Source: Desulfonatronum thioautotrophicum (lineage in GTDB: Bacteria > Desulfobacterota > Desulfovibrionia > Desulfovibrionales > Desulfonatronaceae). From it: a DNA stretch of 64,000 nucleotides. Shown here piece by piece: positions 17,765 through 25,519 of this stretch. Every line of letters starts with the position of its first letter. Within the stretch, counting starts at the first letter, position 1. The stretch covers positions 286,035 through 350,034 of the forward strand of contig NZ_JYNO01000004.1 in NCBI RefSeq assembly GCF_000934745.1, read 5' to 3'. Below the pieces are notes generated by a model, which made no database searches, was not told the origin of the DNA, and worked only from the letters and a program-made list of their open reading frames with translations. The position numbers and the translations under genes were made by a program.

Positions 17765-18145
17765 GTGTTGGCTCTCGTGAAAAAGCCCCATATTGAACTC
17801 TCGATCCAAGGGGAACAGGCAAAAGAACTGGTCGAGTGGATCAGGCAAAAGTACGAAGTTGTCGTCCTCGTGGAAGATCCTCTGGATGAGTTTGTCTCCA
17901 TTGAGAGCACGGCCTACTGGAAAAAGATGGAAAAAAATCGTGTCGGCAACCTGCTTGCCGGCGCTCGATTGAAGTCTGGCCTGACCCAGGCCGAACTCGC
18001 CGATAAGCTCGGTATTCGGCAGAATATGATCAGTGACTATGAGCATGGCCGACGCACCCTTTCCGATGCCATGGCCCAGCGTTTCAGTGACACGTTGGGG
18101 ATTAAAGAGGAGCATCTGCGGTACGGAACTGATCAAGGGGAATAA
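17765..18145 (+). CDS. XRE-family helix-turn-helix protein
   Basis: About 126 residues. The N-terminal half has no known motif (HIELSIQGEQAKELVEWIR). The C-terminal half is a Cro/CI HTH: LLAGARLKSGLTQAELADKLG followed by RQNMISDYEHGRRTLS, typical of antitoxin-type or phage-type repressors. The start is GTG 17765 or TTG 17768, with GAGGTG just upstream; GTG 17777 is also possible. No toxin gene of a known family is next to it, though two decayed genes follow. Confidence 0.7.
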   Translation: MLALVKKPHIELSIQGEQAKELVEWIRQKYEVVVLVEDPLDEFVSIESTAYWKKMEKNRVGNLLAGARLKSGLTQAELADKLGIRQNMISDYEHGRRTLSDAMAQRFSDTLGIKEEHLRYGTDQGE

Positions 18146-18333
18146 AGCATTGGCGGTAAAACCGTTGAAATAACCGAGGAAAACCGAAAAAAGGATGGGG
18201 AGCAATCTGGGCAGTGCGCTTTGGATCTGAGTGGCCGTATATCCGTGTGAGCAGGGTGTAGCGAGTTTGCCGGTTGCGCGTCCCTTGTTCGCTGTTTCTC
18301 CTGGAATCAAAAAATCAAAGGAATTGAAGACGG

Positions 18334-18710
18334 ATGCAGATAAAGCATGTCATCAACGCTCCAGCCCAGGTGGTTTGGAACATCCTGATCGATACGCACC
18401 AGTGGCCGGTCTGGGGCCTTCGGTCAGGGCGGTGCAAAGCCCCCAGCAATACATCACTGCCGGTATGCAAGGGCGGATACAGACCGTTATTGGAGTCTGG
18501 CTGCCATTTGAGATCACGGACTTTGAACCCATGTCGCTCTGGAACTGGAAGGTTGGTGGCATCCCGGCAACAGGCCACCGCGTGACGATTATTGATGACG
18601 ATCACTGCGAGCTGATTTTCGAGATGCCTTTTGTGGTCCTGCCCTATGGCCTTGTCTGTCTCCGGGCGGCCAGGGCCATTGACCGCCTCGCCCGGAAGCA
18701 GAAGGAGTAA
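18334..18710 (+). pseudogene. SRPBCC-family protein, single frameshift
   Basis: The first 27 codons, MQIKHVINAPAQVVWNIL..WPVW, match the N-terminus of SRPBCC (START-like ligand-binding) proteins, but the frame then turns to unrelated sequence. The next frame continues exactly where it should with PSVRAVQSPQQYITAGMQG and ends FVVLPYGLVCLRAA..LARKQKE. One missing base near 18415-18417 restores a full 126-residue protein. A good AAAGGA site precedes the ATG. It is either a recent pseudogene or a sequencing error; a decayed neighbour favours decay. Confidence 0.8.
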
Positions 18711-18714
18711 ATCC

Positions 18715-18801
18715 ATTAACAAATTTTACCAAAAAGGGACCGCGGCCCTGAAAAATATGTTTGTGGCCGATGCGCTGGCCATGCCGGTGCACTGCGGATA
18801 G
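18715..18801 (+). pseudogene. N-terminal remnant of ADP-ribosylglycohydrolase-like gene
   Basis: After GAAGGAG (18701-18707) comes a frame reading INKFYQKGTAALKNMFVADA then LAMPVHCG and a stop. The string FVADALAMPVH resembles the N-terminus of ADP-ribosylglycohydrolase-family proteins. The position of the usual start codon now reads ATT, and the rest of the gene is gone. I take it as a start-codon-lost, truncated remnant. It is too short for certainty. Confidence 0.45.
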
Positions 18802-18925
18802 GAAAGCATTCGTTGATACTGGAATTTTTGCGGATCAATAGCGACTTTGGCCAACAAGTCGTTGAAAATAATTGGCTATTGTCCAGATGTGTAAAACGTG
18901 AATCTTTTGCCAAGGAGGAACGGAA

Positions 18926-19456
18926 ATGAAAAGTCGAGCATGGATGAAACCTTACATTTGTGGGGGGCTGGCAGGCCTCTTGCTCGTGGCCAGTGTGGCC
19001 ATTGCGGGACAGTTTTTCGGGACCTCCACAACCTTTCCACGCATGGTGACATGGCTCACGGATTCGGTGGGGATAGATCTGAGTCACCTGGCTTTTTTTC
19101 AGGCAAGCGGCGGTTCTCTCACGGGTGCGGCCTTTCCTGACTGGCAACTGCTTTTTGTCATTGGCATTGCGCTTGGGGCCTTCCTGTCGTCGATTGCCAC
19201 GAAAACCTTTCAACTCGAACCGCTCCCGCCAATGTGGGCCAAACGCTTCGGCAATCGCCTGGGTTTACGGATCGTTCACTCCGTAATCGGCGGTATCCTG
19301 GTGATGGTGGGTGCGCGGATGGCCGGAGGCTGCCCCAGCGGACACGGTGTAAGCGGCGTAAGTCAGCTGGGCGTCAGCAGTTTTCTGGCCCTGGTCATGT
19401 TTTTTCTTGGAGGCATTTTCATGGCACGTTTTCTTTATGGCGGGAGGTCGTCATGA
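18926..19456 (+). CDS. YeeE/YedE-family transporter subunit (N-half)
   Basis: 176 residues, with about four membrane helices. The family signature is GARMAGGCPSGHGVSGVSQLG near residue 130, containing the cysteine that carries sulfur in YeeE-type thiosulfate uptake proteins. In full-length YeeE/YedE proteins the two halves are fused; here they are separate genes. AAGGAGGAA precedes the ATG. It should function together with the next gene, whose start overlaps its stop (ATGA). Likely cargo is thiosulfate or another reduced sulfur species; inferred from family. Confidence 0.88.
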   Translation: MKSRAWMKPYICGGLAGLLLVASVAIAGQFFGTSTTFPRMVTWLTDSVGIDLSHLAFFQASGGSLTGAAFPDWQLLFVIGIALGAFLSSIATKTFQLEPLPPMWAKRFGNRLGLRIVHSVIGGILVMVGARMAGGCPSGHGVSGVSQLGVSSFLALVMFFLGGIFMARFLYGGRSS

Positions 19457-19980
19457 CGACGTTAGTATATGGTCTGATTACCGGAATACTTTTTGGGGCG
19501 CTTTTGCAGCAGGCCGAAGTACTGCGCTACGAGAAGCAGGTTGGTGCCATGCGGCTGATGGACATGACCATTGTCAAATTTATGCTGACGACCATTGTCG
19601 TCGGTTCCATCGGCATATTCCTTTTGAAGGATCTGGGTCTGGTCAGCTTTGATCCGCGGCCGTTGAGCCTTGGGTTGCAGATCATCGGCGGCTTGCTTTT
19701 TGGTCTTGGCTGGGCCCTGATCGGCTACTGCCCAGGGACCAGCCTGGGCGCGCTGGCCGAAGGCCGCTATCACGTCATTTGGCCCATCCTGGGAATGTTG
19801 ATCGGCGGTCTTGTTTTTGCCTTCCTCTATCCGATGATTCAGGAGCATATCCGGCCAATGGGGAATTATGGCCCAATTTCCGTGGCTGACATGCTGGGGA
19901 TCAATCACTGGTTCGTGATTCTTGCTCTTGCGGTGGGTGCGGGCTTCCTCTTTCGTTTTTTTGAGAAGCACAATCTTTGA
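19453..19980 (+). CDS. YeeE/YedE-family transporter subunit (C-half)
   Basis: 175 residues, hydrophobic, with the second-half signature GLGWALIGYCPGTSLGAL near residue 88, again with a cysteine. The N-terminal TGILFGALLQQAEVLRYE is typical of the half. It overlaps the preceding gene by four bases. A 10-bp inverted repeat begins right after its stop codon (TGA at 19978-19980). The half-gene arrangement is repeated at 30223-31307. Confidence 0.88.
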   Translation: MTTLVYGLITGILFGALLQQAEVLRYEKQVGAMRLMDMTIVKFMLTTIVVGSIGIFLLKDLGLVSFDPRPLSLGLQIIGGLLFGLGWALIGYCPGTSLGALAEGRYHVIWPILGMLIGGLVFAFLYPMIQEHIRPMGNYGPISVADMLGINHWFVILALAVGAGFLFRFFEKHNL

Positions 19981-20010
19981 TGCTCCTGCAAAAAGGACAA
20001 TGCAGGAGCA
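19981..20010. terminator. Hairpin after YeeE pair 1
   Basis: TGCTCCTGCA (19981-19990) and TGCAGGAGCA (20001-20010) form a perfect 10-bp stem with a 10-base loop directly after the stop codon. There is no T-run, so it may act as a Rho-assisted or mRNA-end hairpin. Confidence 0.45.
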
Positions 20011-20204
20011 AGAAGACGAATGACAGAAGGCGGAAGGCAGTAACCTTACCATTCAGAACGGCAAACAAATGTCCTGGATCGGTGATTCGTGAGACACCAG
20101 ACTTTGACAATCAAGGTTTTTTGCATTTTTGACGCCGACCGTTTTTTGAAGGGTGGGATCAGCTCATCATTGTTATGCGTAGAGAGAGCAAGGATAGGGT
20201 GCTG

Positions 20205-21812
20205 ATGGCAAACAATAACGGGAGAGGCAAATCCCTGGAATCCTGGATCTGGGATGCGGCCTGCTCCATTCGGGGTGCCAAGGATGCGCCGAAGTACAAG
20301 GATTACATTCTGCCGCTGATCTTTACCAAGCGGCTGTGCGATGTCTTTGATGACGAGGTCGACCGGATCGCGGCCGAGGTCGGTTCGCGCCAAAAGGCCT
20401 TCCAACTCGTGAAGGCGGATCACAAACTGGTGCGCTTCTATTTGCCCCTGTTGCCGAAGAACCCGGAAGAACCGGTCTGGTCCATCATCCGCAAGCTTTC
20501 CAGCAGGATCGGCGAAGGCGTCACCACCCACATGCGGGCCATTGCCAAGGAAAACCCTCGCTTGCAGGGCATCATCGACCGCGTTGACTTCAACGCCATC
20601 ACCCACGGCCAGCGGGATATCGACGACGACCGGCTCTCCAACCTGATCGAAGCGATCAGCACCAAGCGTCTCGGACTGGAGGACGTGGAGGCCGACATCA
20701 TCGGCAAGAGCTACGAATATCTGATCCGCAAGTTCGCAGAGGGCGGCGGCCAGAGCGCCGGCGAGTTCTACACCCCTCCGGAAGTCGGGGCCATCATGTC
20801 CAAGGTGCTTCAGCCGGAGCCCGGTATGGAGATTTACGATCCATGCTGCGGCTCCGGCGGCCTGCTCATCAAGTGCGAGATCGCCATGGAAGAAAAACGG
20901 AGGGCGGACATTCCTGTCCGCCAATCGAAAGGAAGTGGCGGGTTGGAAAACCCGCCCTCCTTTGCCCCGCTCAAGCTCTACGGCCAGGAATACACCGCCG
21001 ACACCTGGGCCATGGCCAACATGAACATGATCATCCACGACATGGAAGGCGAGATCGAAATCGGCGACACCTTCAAGAACCCCAAATTCCGCAACAAACA
21101 GGGCAAACTCCGCACCTTCGACCGCGTCGTCGCCAATCCCATGTGGAACCAGGACTGGTTTACCGAGGCCGACTACGACAACGACGAACTGGACCGCTTT
21201 CCCGCCGGAGCCGGCTTTCCCGGTAAATCCTCCGCCGATTGGGGCTGGGTCCAGCATATGCACGCCAGTCTGAATGAAAAAGGCCGCGCCGCCGTTGTTC
21301 TCGACACCGGGGCGGCATCCCGCGGCTCGGGCAATGCCGGGACCAACAAGGAAAAGACCGTCCGCCAGTGGTTCGTCGATCACGACCTCATCGAAAGCGT
21401 CCTCTACCTGCCGGAAAACCTTTTCTACAACACCACCGCCCCGGGCATCGTGCTGTTCCTGAACAAGGCCAAGCCCAAGGAGCGCCGGGGCAAGGTCTTC
21501 CTGGTCAACGCAAGCCAGGTCTTCGAGAAGGGCGACCCCAAGAACTTCATCCCGGAAGAGGGCATCCGGCGCATCGCCGACACCCTCATCGAGTGGCGGG
21601 AAGAGGAAAAGCTCAGCCGCATCGTGGATCACGCCGAATTGAAAAAGAACGACTACAACATCTCCCCCAGCCGCTACATCCACACCTCGGAAGCCGAAAC
21701 CTACCGGCCCATCGCGGAGATCGTGCAAGAGTTGGATGTCATCGAAGCCGAGGCGCGGGAAACCGACAAGGCTCTTCGGAATATCCTCAAAAAACTGGGG
21801 ATCGGCGCATGA
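20205..21812 (+). CDS. hsdM: Type I restriction-modification system methyltransferase subunit
   Basis: 535 residues. The N-terminal helical domain starts SLESWIWDAACSIRG. The SAM-binding motif I is DPCCGSGGLL near residue 211 and the catalytic motif is NPMW near 310, a variant of NPPF/NPPY. It methylates adenine within the site chosen by HsdS. The start is ATG 20205, with AAGGATAGGG upstream; ATG 20175 lacks a ribosome site. A palindromic element adds about 20 residues in frame after IAMEEK (see 20899-20960). It begins a long operon-like series in which every next gene overlaps by four bases. Confidence 0.93.
   Translation: MANNNGRGKSLESWIWDAACSIRGAKDAPKYKDYILPLIFTKRLCDVFDDEVDRIAAEVGSRQKAFQLVKADHKLVRFYLPLLPKNPEEPVWSIIRKLSSRIGEGVTTHMRAIAKENPRLQGIIDRVDFNAITHGQRDIDDDRLSNLIEAISTKRLGLEDVEADIIGKSYEYLIRKFAEGGGQSAGEFYTPPEVGAIMSKVLQPEPGMEIYDPCCGSGGLLIKCEIAMEEKRRADIPVRQSKGSGGLENPPSFAPLKLYGQEYTADTWAMANMNMIIHDMEGEIEIGDTFKNPKFRNKQGKLRTFDRVVANPMWNQDWFTEADYDNDELDRFPAGAGFPGKSSADWGWVQHMHASLNEKGRAAVVLDTGAASRGSGNAGTNKEKTVRQWFVDHDLIESVLYLPENLFYNTTAPGIVLFLNKAKPKERRGKVFLVNASQVFEKGDPKNFIPEEGIRRIADTLIEWREEEKLSRIVDHAELKKNDYNISPSRYIHTSEAETYRPIAEIVQELDVIEAEARETDKALRNILKKLGIGA
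20899..20960. repeat. REP-like palindromic element inserted in hsdM
   Basis: 62 bp bounded by GGAGGGCGG (20899-20907) and its exact complement CCGCCCTCC (20952-20960). Inside are two perfect 8-bp hairpins, GGCGGACA/TGTCCGCC and GGCGGGTT/AACCCGCC, each with a four-base loop. This twin-hairpin layout is that of REP/BIME-type repeats. The reading frame stays open and adds residues RADIPVRQSKGSGGLENPPS at the edge of the SAM-binding core. The flanking protein (IAMEE and LKLYGQEYTADTWAMANMN) continues normally. Confidence 0.8.
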
Positions 21813-22318
21813 GGATCTTCATCAGCAGCGTGCAGAAGGAACTGGCCGCGGAGCGCAAGGCTCTGGCCGGATACCTCTCCGGTGATCCACTGCTGCGGCG
21901 CTTCTTCGACGCCTTCCGCAGGAAAAAGCCTGAGTTGGGGGCCAAGTCCAGACTGGATCGGGACCAAGTTGCCGGACAAGTCACCGGACAAGTCACCGGA
22001 CAAGTCACCGGACAAGTGGGTCCGCAGCTAAAGTCGCGGCTAGAGCCGCGGCTAGAGTCACGGCTAGAGTCGGCCTTGGCTGAGAAGGTGGTGTTGGCCA
22101 TTCGGGAGGAGCCACTAGGCAAGGCAAGCCTAGGTCCGTTTCTCGGTCACAAGACCGTCTCCGGAGAACTGCATAAACAGATCAAGAAACTTGTGGATTC
22201 CGGTATCATCGTTCCCACTATCCCCGAAAAACCAACCAGTCGCCTCCAGAAATACCGGCTCACTGAAAAGGGCCGGGCCGTGCTGGAGCTTTTGGCAAAG
22301 AACGGGGGGCGCGAATGA
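21809..22318 (+). CDS. Shortened DUF4062 / winged-helix accessory protein
   Basis: 169 residues. The first 36, MRIFISSVQKELAAERKAL.. ending RRFFDAF, match the start of DUF4062 proteins. In the full-length relatives this start is followed by an AlbA/Schlafen-like and ATPase part. Here it jumps to the tail of such proteins: GQVTGQVTGQVTGQV, then a winged-helix region (SGELHKQIKKLVDSGII.. YRLTEKGRAVLELL). The whole middle is absent, so it is an internally deleted form or a short natural version. It overlaps hsdM and the DUF1016 gene by four bases at each end (ATGA), hence it is translated with them. Two tandem arrays lie within it. Confidence 0.7.
   Translation: MRIFISSVQKELAAERKALAGYLSGDPLLRRFFDAFRRKKPELGAKSRLDRDQVAGQVTGQVTGQVTGQVGPQLKSRLEPRLESRLESALAEKVVLAIREEPLGKASLGPFLGHKTVSGELHKQIKKLVDSGIIVPTIPEKPTSRLQKYRLTEKGRAVLELLAKNGGRE
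21962..22018. repeat. 12-bp tandem array encoding GQVT repeats
   Basis: Three exact copies of GGACAAGTCACC (21974-21985, 21986-21997, 21998-22009), a degenerate copy before and a partial copy after. The unit length is a multiple of three, so copy-number change would alter the linker by four residues without a frameshift. Confidence 0.85.
22025..22072. repeat. 12-bp tandem array encoding RLES/RLEP repeats
   Basis: Four near-copies of CGGCTAGAGTCG, encoding LKSRLEPRLESRLESAL, which would form a short amphipathic helix. The copies differ by single bases. It directly follows the GQVT array. Confidence 0.75.
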
Positions 22319-23451
22319 GCGGTATCGTGAGCAGCGGACATAAAATCGGACAAGTCATCCAGAGCGACGCCGGACTCGTGGCCGACGTGCGCTCCATGAT
22401 CGAGCAAACCCGCGAGACTATCGCCCGAACAGTCAATGCTGAGATGACGTTGCTTTACTGGCGTATCGGCAAGCGTATCCAGACGGAAGTCCTTGGAAGT
22501 CAGCGCGCTGAGTACGGAAAAGAGATTGTGCACGCACTGAGTGCACAATTGACGAGGGAATTTGGACGAGGTTTTGGGCGGCGCAACCTCTTCAACATGA
22601 TCCGCTTCGCCGATGTTTTTCCCGATCCTCAGATTGTGCTCGCACTGAGTGCCCAATTAGGCTGGACCCATTTCAGGACGATCATCCCGCTCAAGGATGA
22701 GCTCGCGCGTGAATTTTACGCCGAGATGTGCCGGGTCGAACGCTGGAGCACTCGGACCCTTATCAAGAAAATCGACTCCATGCTTTACGAGCGCACTGCG
22801 ATCTCGAAGAAGCCCGAGGAAGTCGCCAAAGCCGAGTTTGCTGCTCTCCGCAGTGACGATCAACTCACTCCTGACCTCGTTTTCCGCGATCCCTACGTCC
22901 TCGACTTCCTCGGCCTCAAAGACCGCTATCTCGAAAAAGACCTCGAAGACGCCATCCTGCGCGAGATGGAGACATTCCTGCTGGAGTTGGGCAACGGCTT
23001 CGCCTTTCTCGGTCGCCAAGCCCGTATTCAAATTGACTCCGACGACTTCTACATCGACCTGCTTTTTTACCATCGCCGCCTGAAACGCCTCATCGCCATT
23101 GATTTGAAATTGGGCGACTTCAAGGCTGAATATAAAGGGCAGATGGAACTCTACCTCCGTTGGCTTGCCAAGCACGAGCAACAACCCGACGAGGAATCCC
23201 CGCTCGGCATTATCCTCTGCGCCGGAAAGAAAGAGGAACAAATCGAACTTCTTGCACTCGACCAAAGCGGTATCCACGTCGCCGAATACCTCACCGCCCT
23301 GCCGCCACGCGACCTTTTGAAACAGAAACTCCATGCCGCCATCGAGATTTCACGGGCACGGCTGGAGTCAAAAGCGGCTATCTCACTTTCAATGACACAG
23401 AGGGGGGCAACAGAAGCCCCAAAATACAAACAGAAGGAAGGCGGAGAATGA
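22315..23451 (+). CDS. PDDEXK nuclease-domain protein, DUF1016/YhcG family
   Basis: 378 residues. The N-terminal DUF1016 region (about 20-170) includes LLYWRIGKRIQTEVLG, AEYGKEIVHALSAQLT and RRNLFNMIRFADVFP. The C-terminal YhcG nuclease domain carries FYIDLLFYHRRLKRLIAIDL followed by K, giving the D and DxK residues of the PD-(D/E)XK core. YhcG-type genes often sit inside type I restriction operons and other defence islands; their precise job is not settled. Its start overlaps the preceding stop by four bases and its stop overlaps hsdS the same way. Confidence 0.88.
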   Translation: MSGIVSSGHKIGQVIQSDAGLVADVRSMIEQTRETIARTVNAEMTLLYWRIGKRIQTEVLGSQRAEYGKEIVHALSAQLTREFGRGFGRRNLFNMIRFADVFPDPQIVLALSAQLGWTHFRTIIPLKDELAREFYAEMCRVERWSTRTLIKKIDSMLYERTAISKKPEEVAKAEFAALRSDDQLTPDLVFRDPYVLDFLGLKDRYLEKDLEDAILREMETFLLELGNGFAFLGRQARIQIDSDDFYIDLLFYHRRLKRLIAIDLKLGDFKAEYKGQMELYLRWLAKHEQQPDEESPLGIILCAGKKEEQIELLALDQSGIHVAEYLTALPPRDLLKQKLHAAIEISRARLESKAAISLSMTQRGATEAPKYKQKEGGE

Positions 23452-24749
23452 TGGACGGCAATCCATATCCGCTTCCCGCAGCTTGGACGGAATCGTCCAT
23501 TGGAAATGTTGTCATAATTGCGAAGCAGCGTGACCCGCGCAAGAAGCCCGACGAAGTTTTTCAATACGTCGATGTTTCAGCTGTCTCTAACACGTCGTTC
23601 AAAATCACCGGCGCGGCTCCCACACTCGGATCGGAAGCACCAAGTCGAGCGAGAAAAGCGATTCAAACAGACGATGTCCTGTTTGCGACAGTTCGCCCAA
23701 CTCTCAAGCGAATCGCGATGGTGCCTCCGGAACTCGATGGAGCGATTGCTAGCACTGGATACTGCATTCTTAGATGCGACAAGTCGAAGGCCGAACCGGG
23801 CTTCCTCTATTCGTTTCTGATAACCGATCACTTCAACGCACGGATGGCGGGTTTGGAGCGTGGCGCGAGTTATCCCGCAGTCCGCGACTCAGACGTAACA
23901 GCGTCTTGGCTCCCGCTCCCCCCACTCCCCGAGCAAAAGAAGATCGCGCACATCCTTTCATCGGTGCAGCAGGCCATCGAAGCGCAGGAGCGGATCATTC
24001 AGACCACCACCGAGCTGAAAAAGGCCCTCATGCACAAGCTCTTCACCGAAGGCCTCCGCAACGAACCCCAAAGACAAACCGAAATCGGCCCGGTGCCGGA
24101 AAGCTGGACTCCAATTACGTTGGGCGAACTGTGCGAGAAGCCTGATGGAGCCCTCCAAACAGGACCGTTTGGCAGCCAACTTCACAAACATGAATACCAG
24201 GAATACGGCATCGCTGTCGTGAATCCGACCCACCTTGCAGGGAACCGTATCAATCACGAAAAAGTTCCTCACGTCAGTGAGGAGGTTGCTCAGCGACTTG
24301 GGAAGCACCGTCTTAAAAAGTACGATATTCTGTTCGCCCGTCGTGGAGAAATTGGTCGGCAGGGCTTGGTCACCGAAGCAGAGGAAACGTGGCTTTGTGG
24401 AACCGGCTGTTTTCTTGTCCGTGCGAGTAAACCGTTCATCGACAATCGATTCTTGGCACTCTACTTTGCGACGGATCGCCTCGTGAAGTGGCTCTATGCA
24501 CACGCTGCGGGCGCAATCATGCCCAACCTTAACAACAGCGTGATGCAACGCTTGCCCGTGTTCTATCCCGATCTGGAGACCCAAACCACGATCATCGAAA
24601 CGTTCACGACTATTGACCAGAAGTTGAGTGCCGCCGCTCGGAGACAAATCGCCCTCCAAGACCTCTTCCGCACCCTCCTTCACGAACTGATGACCGCGAA
24701 GACCCGTGTTCACGATATCGAGCTTCCAATTCCGTTTGCGAGCAGGTAG
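23448..24749 (+). CDS. hsdS: Type I restriction-modification specificity subunit
   Basis: 433 residues with the standard two-half design. Target-recognition domain 1 covers about 5-165. It is followed by the central helical spacer PLPEQKKIAHILSSVQQAIE and KKALMHKLFTEGL. Domain 2 covers about 215-395, and a C-terminal helix ends LFRTLLHELMTAKTRV. The two TRDs read the two halves of a split DNA site, and the helices set the gap. The start overlaps the DUF1016 stop. The target sequence cannot be predicted. The end lies two bases before the duplicated hsdR 5' fragment. Confidence 0.92.
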   Translation: MMDGNPYPLPAAWTESSIGNVVIIAKQRDPRKKPDEVFQYVDVSAVSNTSFKITGAAPTLGSEAPSRARKAIQTDDVLFATVRPTLKRIAMVPPELDGAIASTGYCILRCDKSKAEPGFLYSFLITDHFNARMAGLERGASYPAVRDSDVTASWLPLPPLPEQKKIAHILSSVQQAIEAQERIIQTTTELKKALMHKLFTEGLRNEPQRQTEIGPVPESWTPITLGELCEKPDGALQTGPFGSQLHKHEYQEYGIAVVNPTHLAGNRINHEKVPHVSEEVAQRLGKHRLKKYDILFARRGEIGRQGLVTEAEETWLCGTGCFLVRASKPFIDNRFLALYFATDRLVKWLYAHAAGAIMPNLNNSVMQRLPVFYPDLETQTTIIETFTTIDQKLSAAARRQIALQDLFRTLLHELMTAKTRVHDIELPIPFASR

Positions 24750-24751
24750 CC

Positions 24752-24859
24752 ATGCCCAAACCCGGCGAACACAAAACCGTCCAAGCCCGCATCCTCGCCT
24801 ACGCTGAGGCCATCGGCTGGACATTCGTGTCCCGCGAGGAGGCCGAGCGGCGGCGCGGG
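24752..24859 (+). repeat. 108-bp direct repeat, copy 1
   Basis: Copy 1 of a direct repeat whose second copy is the true hsdR start at 25412-25519. The copies are 660 bp apart and differ at one position. They bracket the fic remnant and its promoter. Confidence 0.9.
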
Positions 24860-24982
24860 ATGGCAAGGGCTAGGGCTGTGCGTACTAATGTACCGCTTTG
24901 CTATATTTGGAGTCCAGAATGCGACAAAAAGCGGCCTTTGACGACAAATAAAGGGCCAAATATGTCGCTAATGCTGCTTTAG
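24752..24982 (+). pseudogene. Duplicated 5' fragment of hsdR
   Basis: The first 108 bases (24752-24859) equal the start of hsdR (25412-25519) except for one base (T at 24805 versus C at 25465). The frame then leaves hsdR sequence and ends at a TAG at 24980-24982. So it holds 36 codons of HsdR, MPKPGEHKTVQARILAYAEA and onward, plus 40 unrelated ones. It is unlikely to be functional. Confidence 0.8.
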
Positions 24983-24990
24983 CGACAAAT
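24921..24990 (+). promoter_or_regulatory. Inverted-repeat operator candidate before fic remnant
   Basis: A perfect 9-bp inverted repeat, TGTCGCTAA (24963-24971) and TTAGCGACA (24979-24987), with a 7-base spacer, ends 13 bases before the ATG at 25001. Two further half-sites of the same type, GCGACAAA (24921-24928) and CGACAAATA (24942-24950), lie upstream. Four copies of a GCGACAAA-like box before a fic gene look like a regulator-binding cluster. Confidence 0.6.
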
Positions 24991-25000
24991 AATTTACCAC

Positions 25001-25412
25001 ATGCCCAAGCAAATACCAAAAGACGAACTCAATGCCATACTCGCGATTGTGGCGGCGCACCCTGCAGGCGTGCGGGCCGGGGCAATCCATGAATGTTTTC
25101 GTCTGGGCCTACGAGCGTTCCTGCGCGCGGTATTCGGCCATGCGCAAGTCCCTTGGGCAGCCCGACCCTTTCAGACTGCGCTATCGCGATTTGCTGGCGG
25201 AAGTGGTGACTGGTGTGGTGCGCAGCCGCAAAGACAAAAAAAACGCGGCTGCGTATATTCAGCAGATGGCGCGGCAACGGGTGAACCAGGAGGACGTGAT
25301 GCGCTTTATTGAAATTGCGGAGACAGAACTCATGAGTCTGCACGAGGGGAATATCGCGCGTTATCGGTTGCGGCCATTGGAATACACAGCGTGGCGGGGA
25401 ACCTGGAAATAA
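25001..25412 (+). pseudogene. Internally deleted fic gene
   Basis: The first 37 codons read MPKQIPKDELNAILAIVAAH and end GAIHECFRLGL, like the N-terminal winged-helix of Fic-family proteins. A different frame starting near 25091 then reads NVFVWAYERSCARYSAMRKS and runs to SLHEGNIARYRLRPLEYTAW, which matches the Fic C-terminal domain. The catalytic core with the HPFxxGNGR motif is missing, and the two parts are out of frame. The junction lies around 25090-25112. Its final TAA overlaps the hsdR ATG (TAATG). An AMP-transferase activity is therefore not expected. Confidence 0.75.
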
Positions 25413-25519
25413 TGCCCAAACCCGGCGAACACAAAACCGTCCAAGCCCGCATCCTCGCCTACGCCGAGGCCATCGGCTGGACATTCGTGTCCCGCGAGGA
25501 GGCCGAGCGGCGGCGCGGG
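25412..25519 (+). repeat. 108-bp direct repeat, copy 2 (hsdR start)
   Basis: Second copy of the repeat at 24752-24859; here it continues into intact hsdR. Confidence 0.9.

Noticed and set aside
17765-18145. Antitoxin of a toxin-antitoxin module
   Set aside because: The HTH fits, but neighbours are a helicase and a decayed SRPBCC gene, neither a known toxin.
21974-22072. Possible CRISPR-like array (12-bp units)
   Set aside because: The units are contiguous with no spacers, multiples of three and lie within a coding frame.
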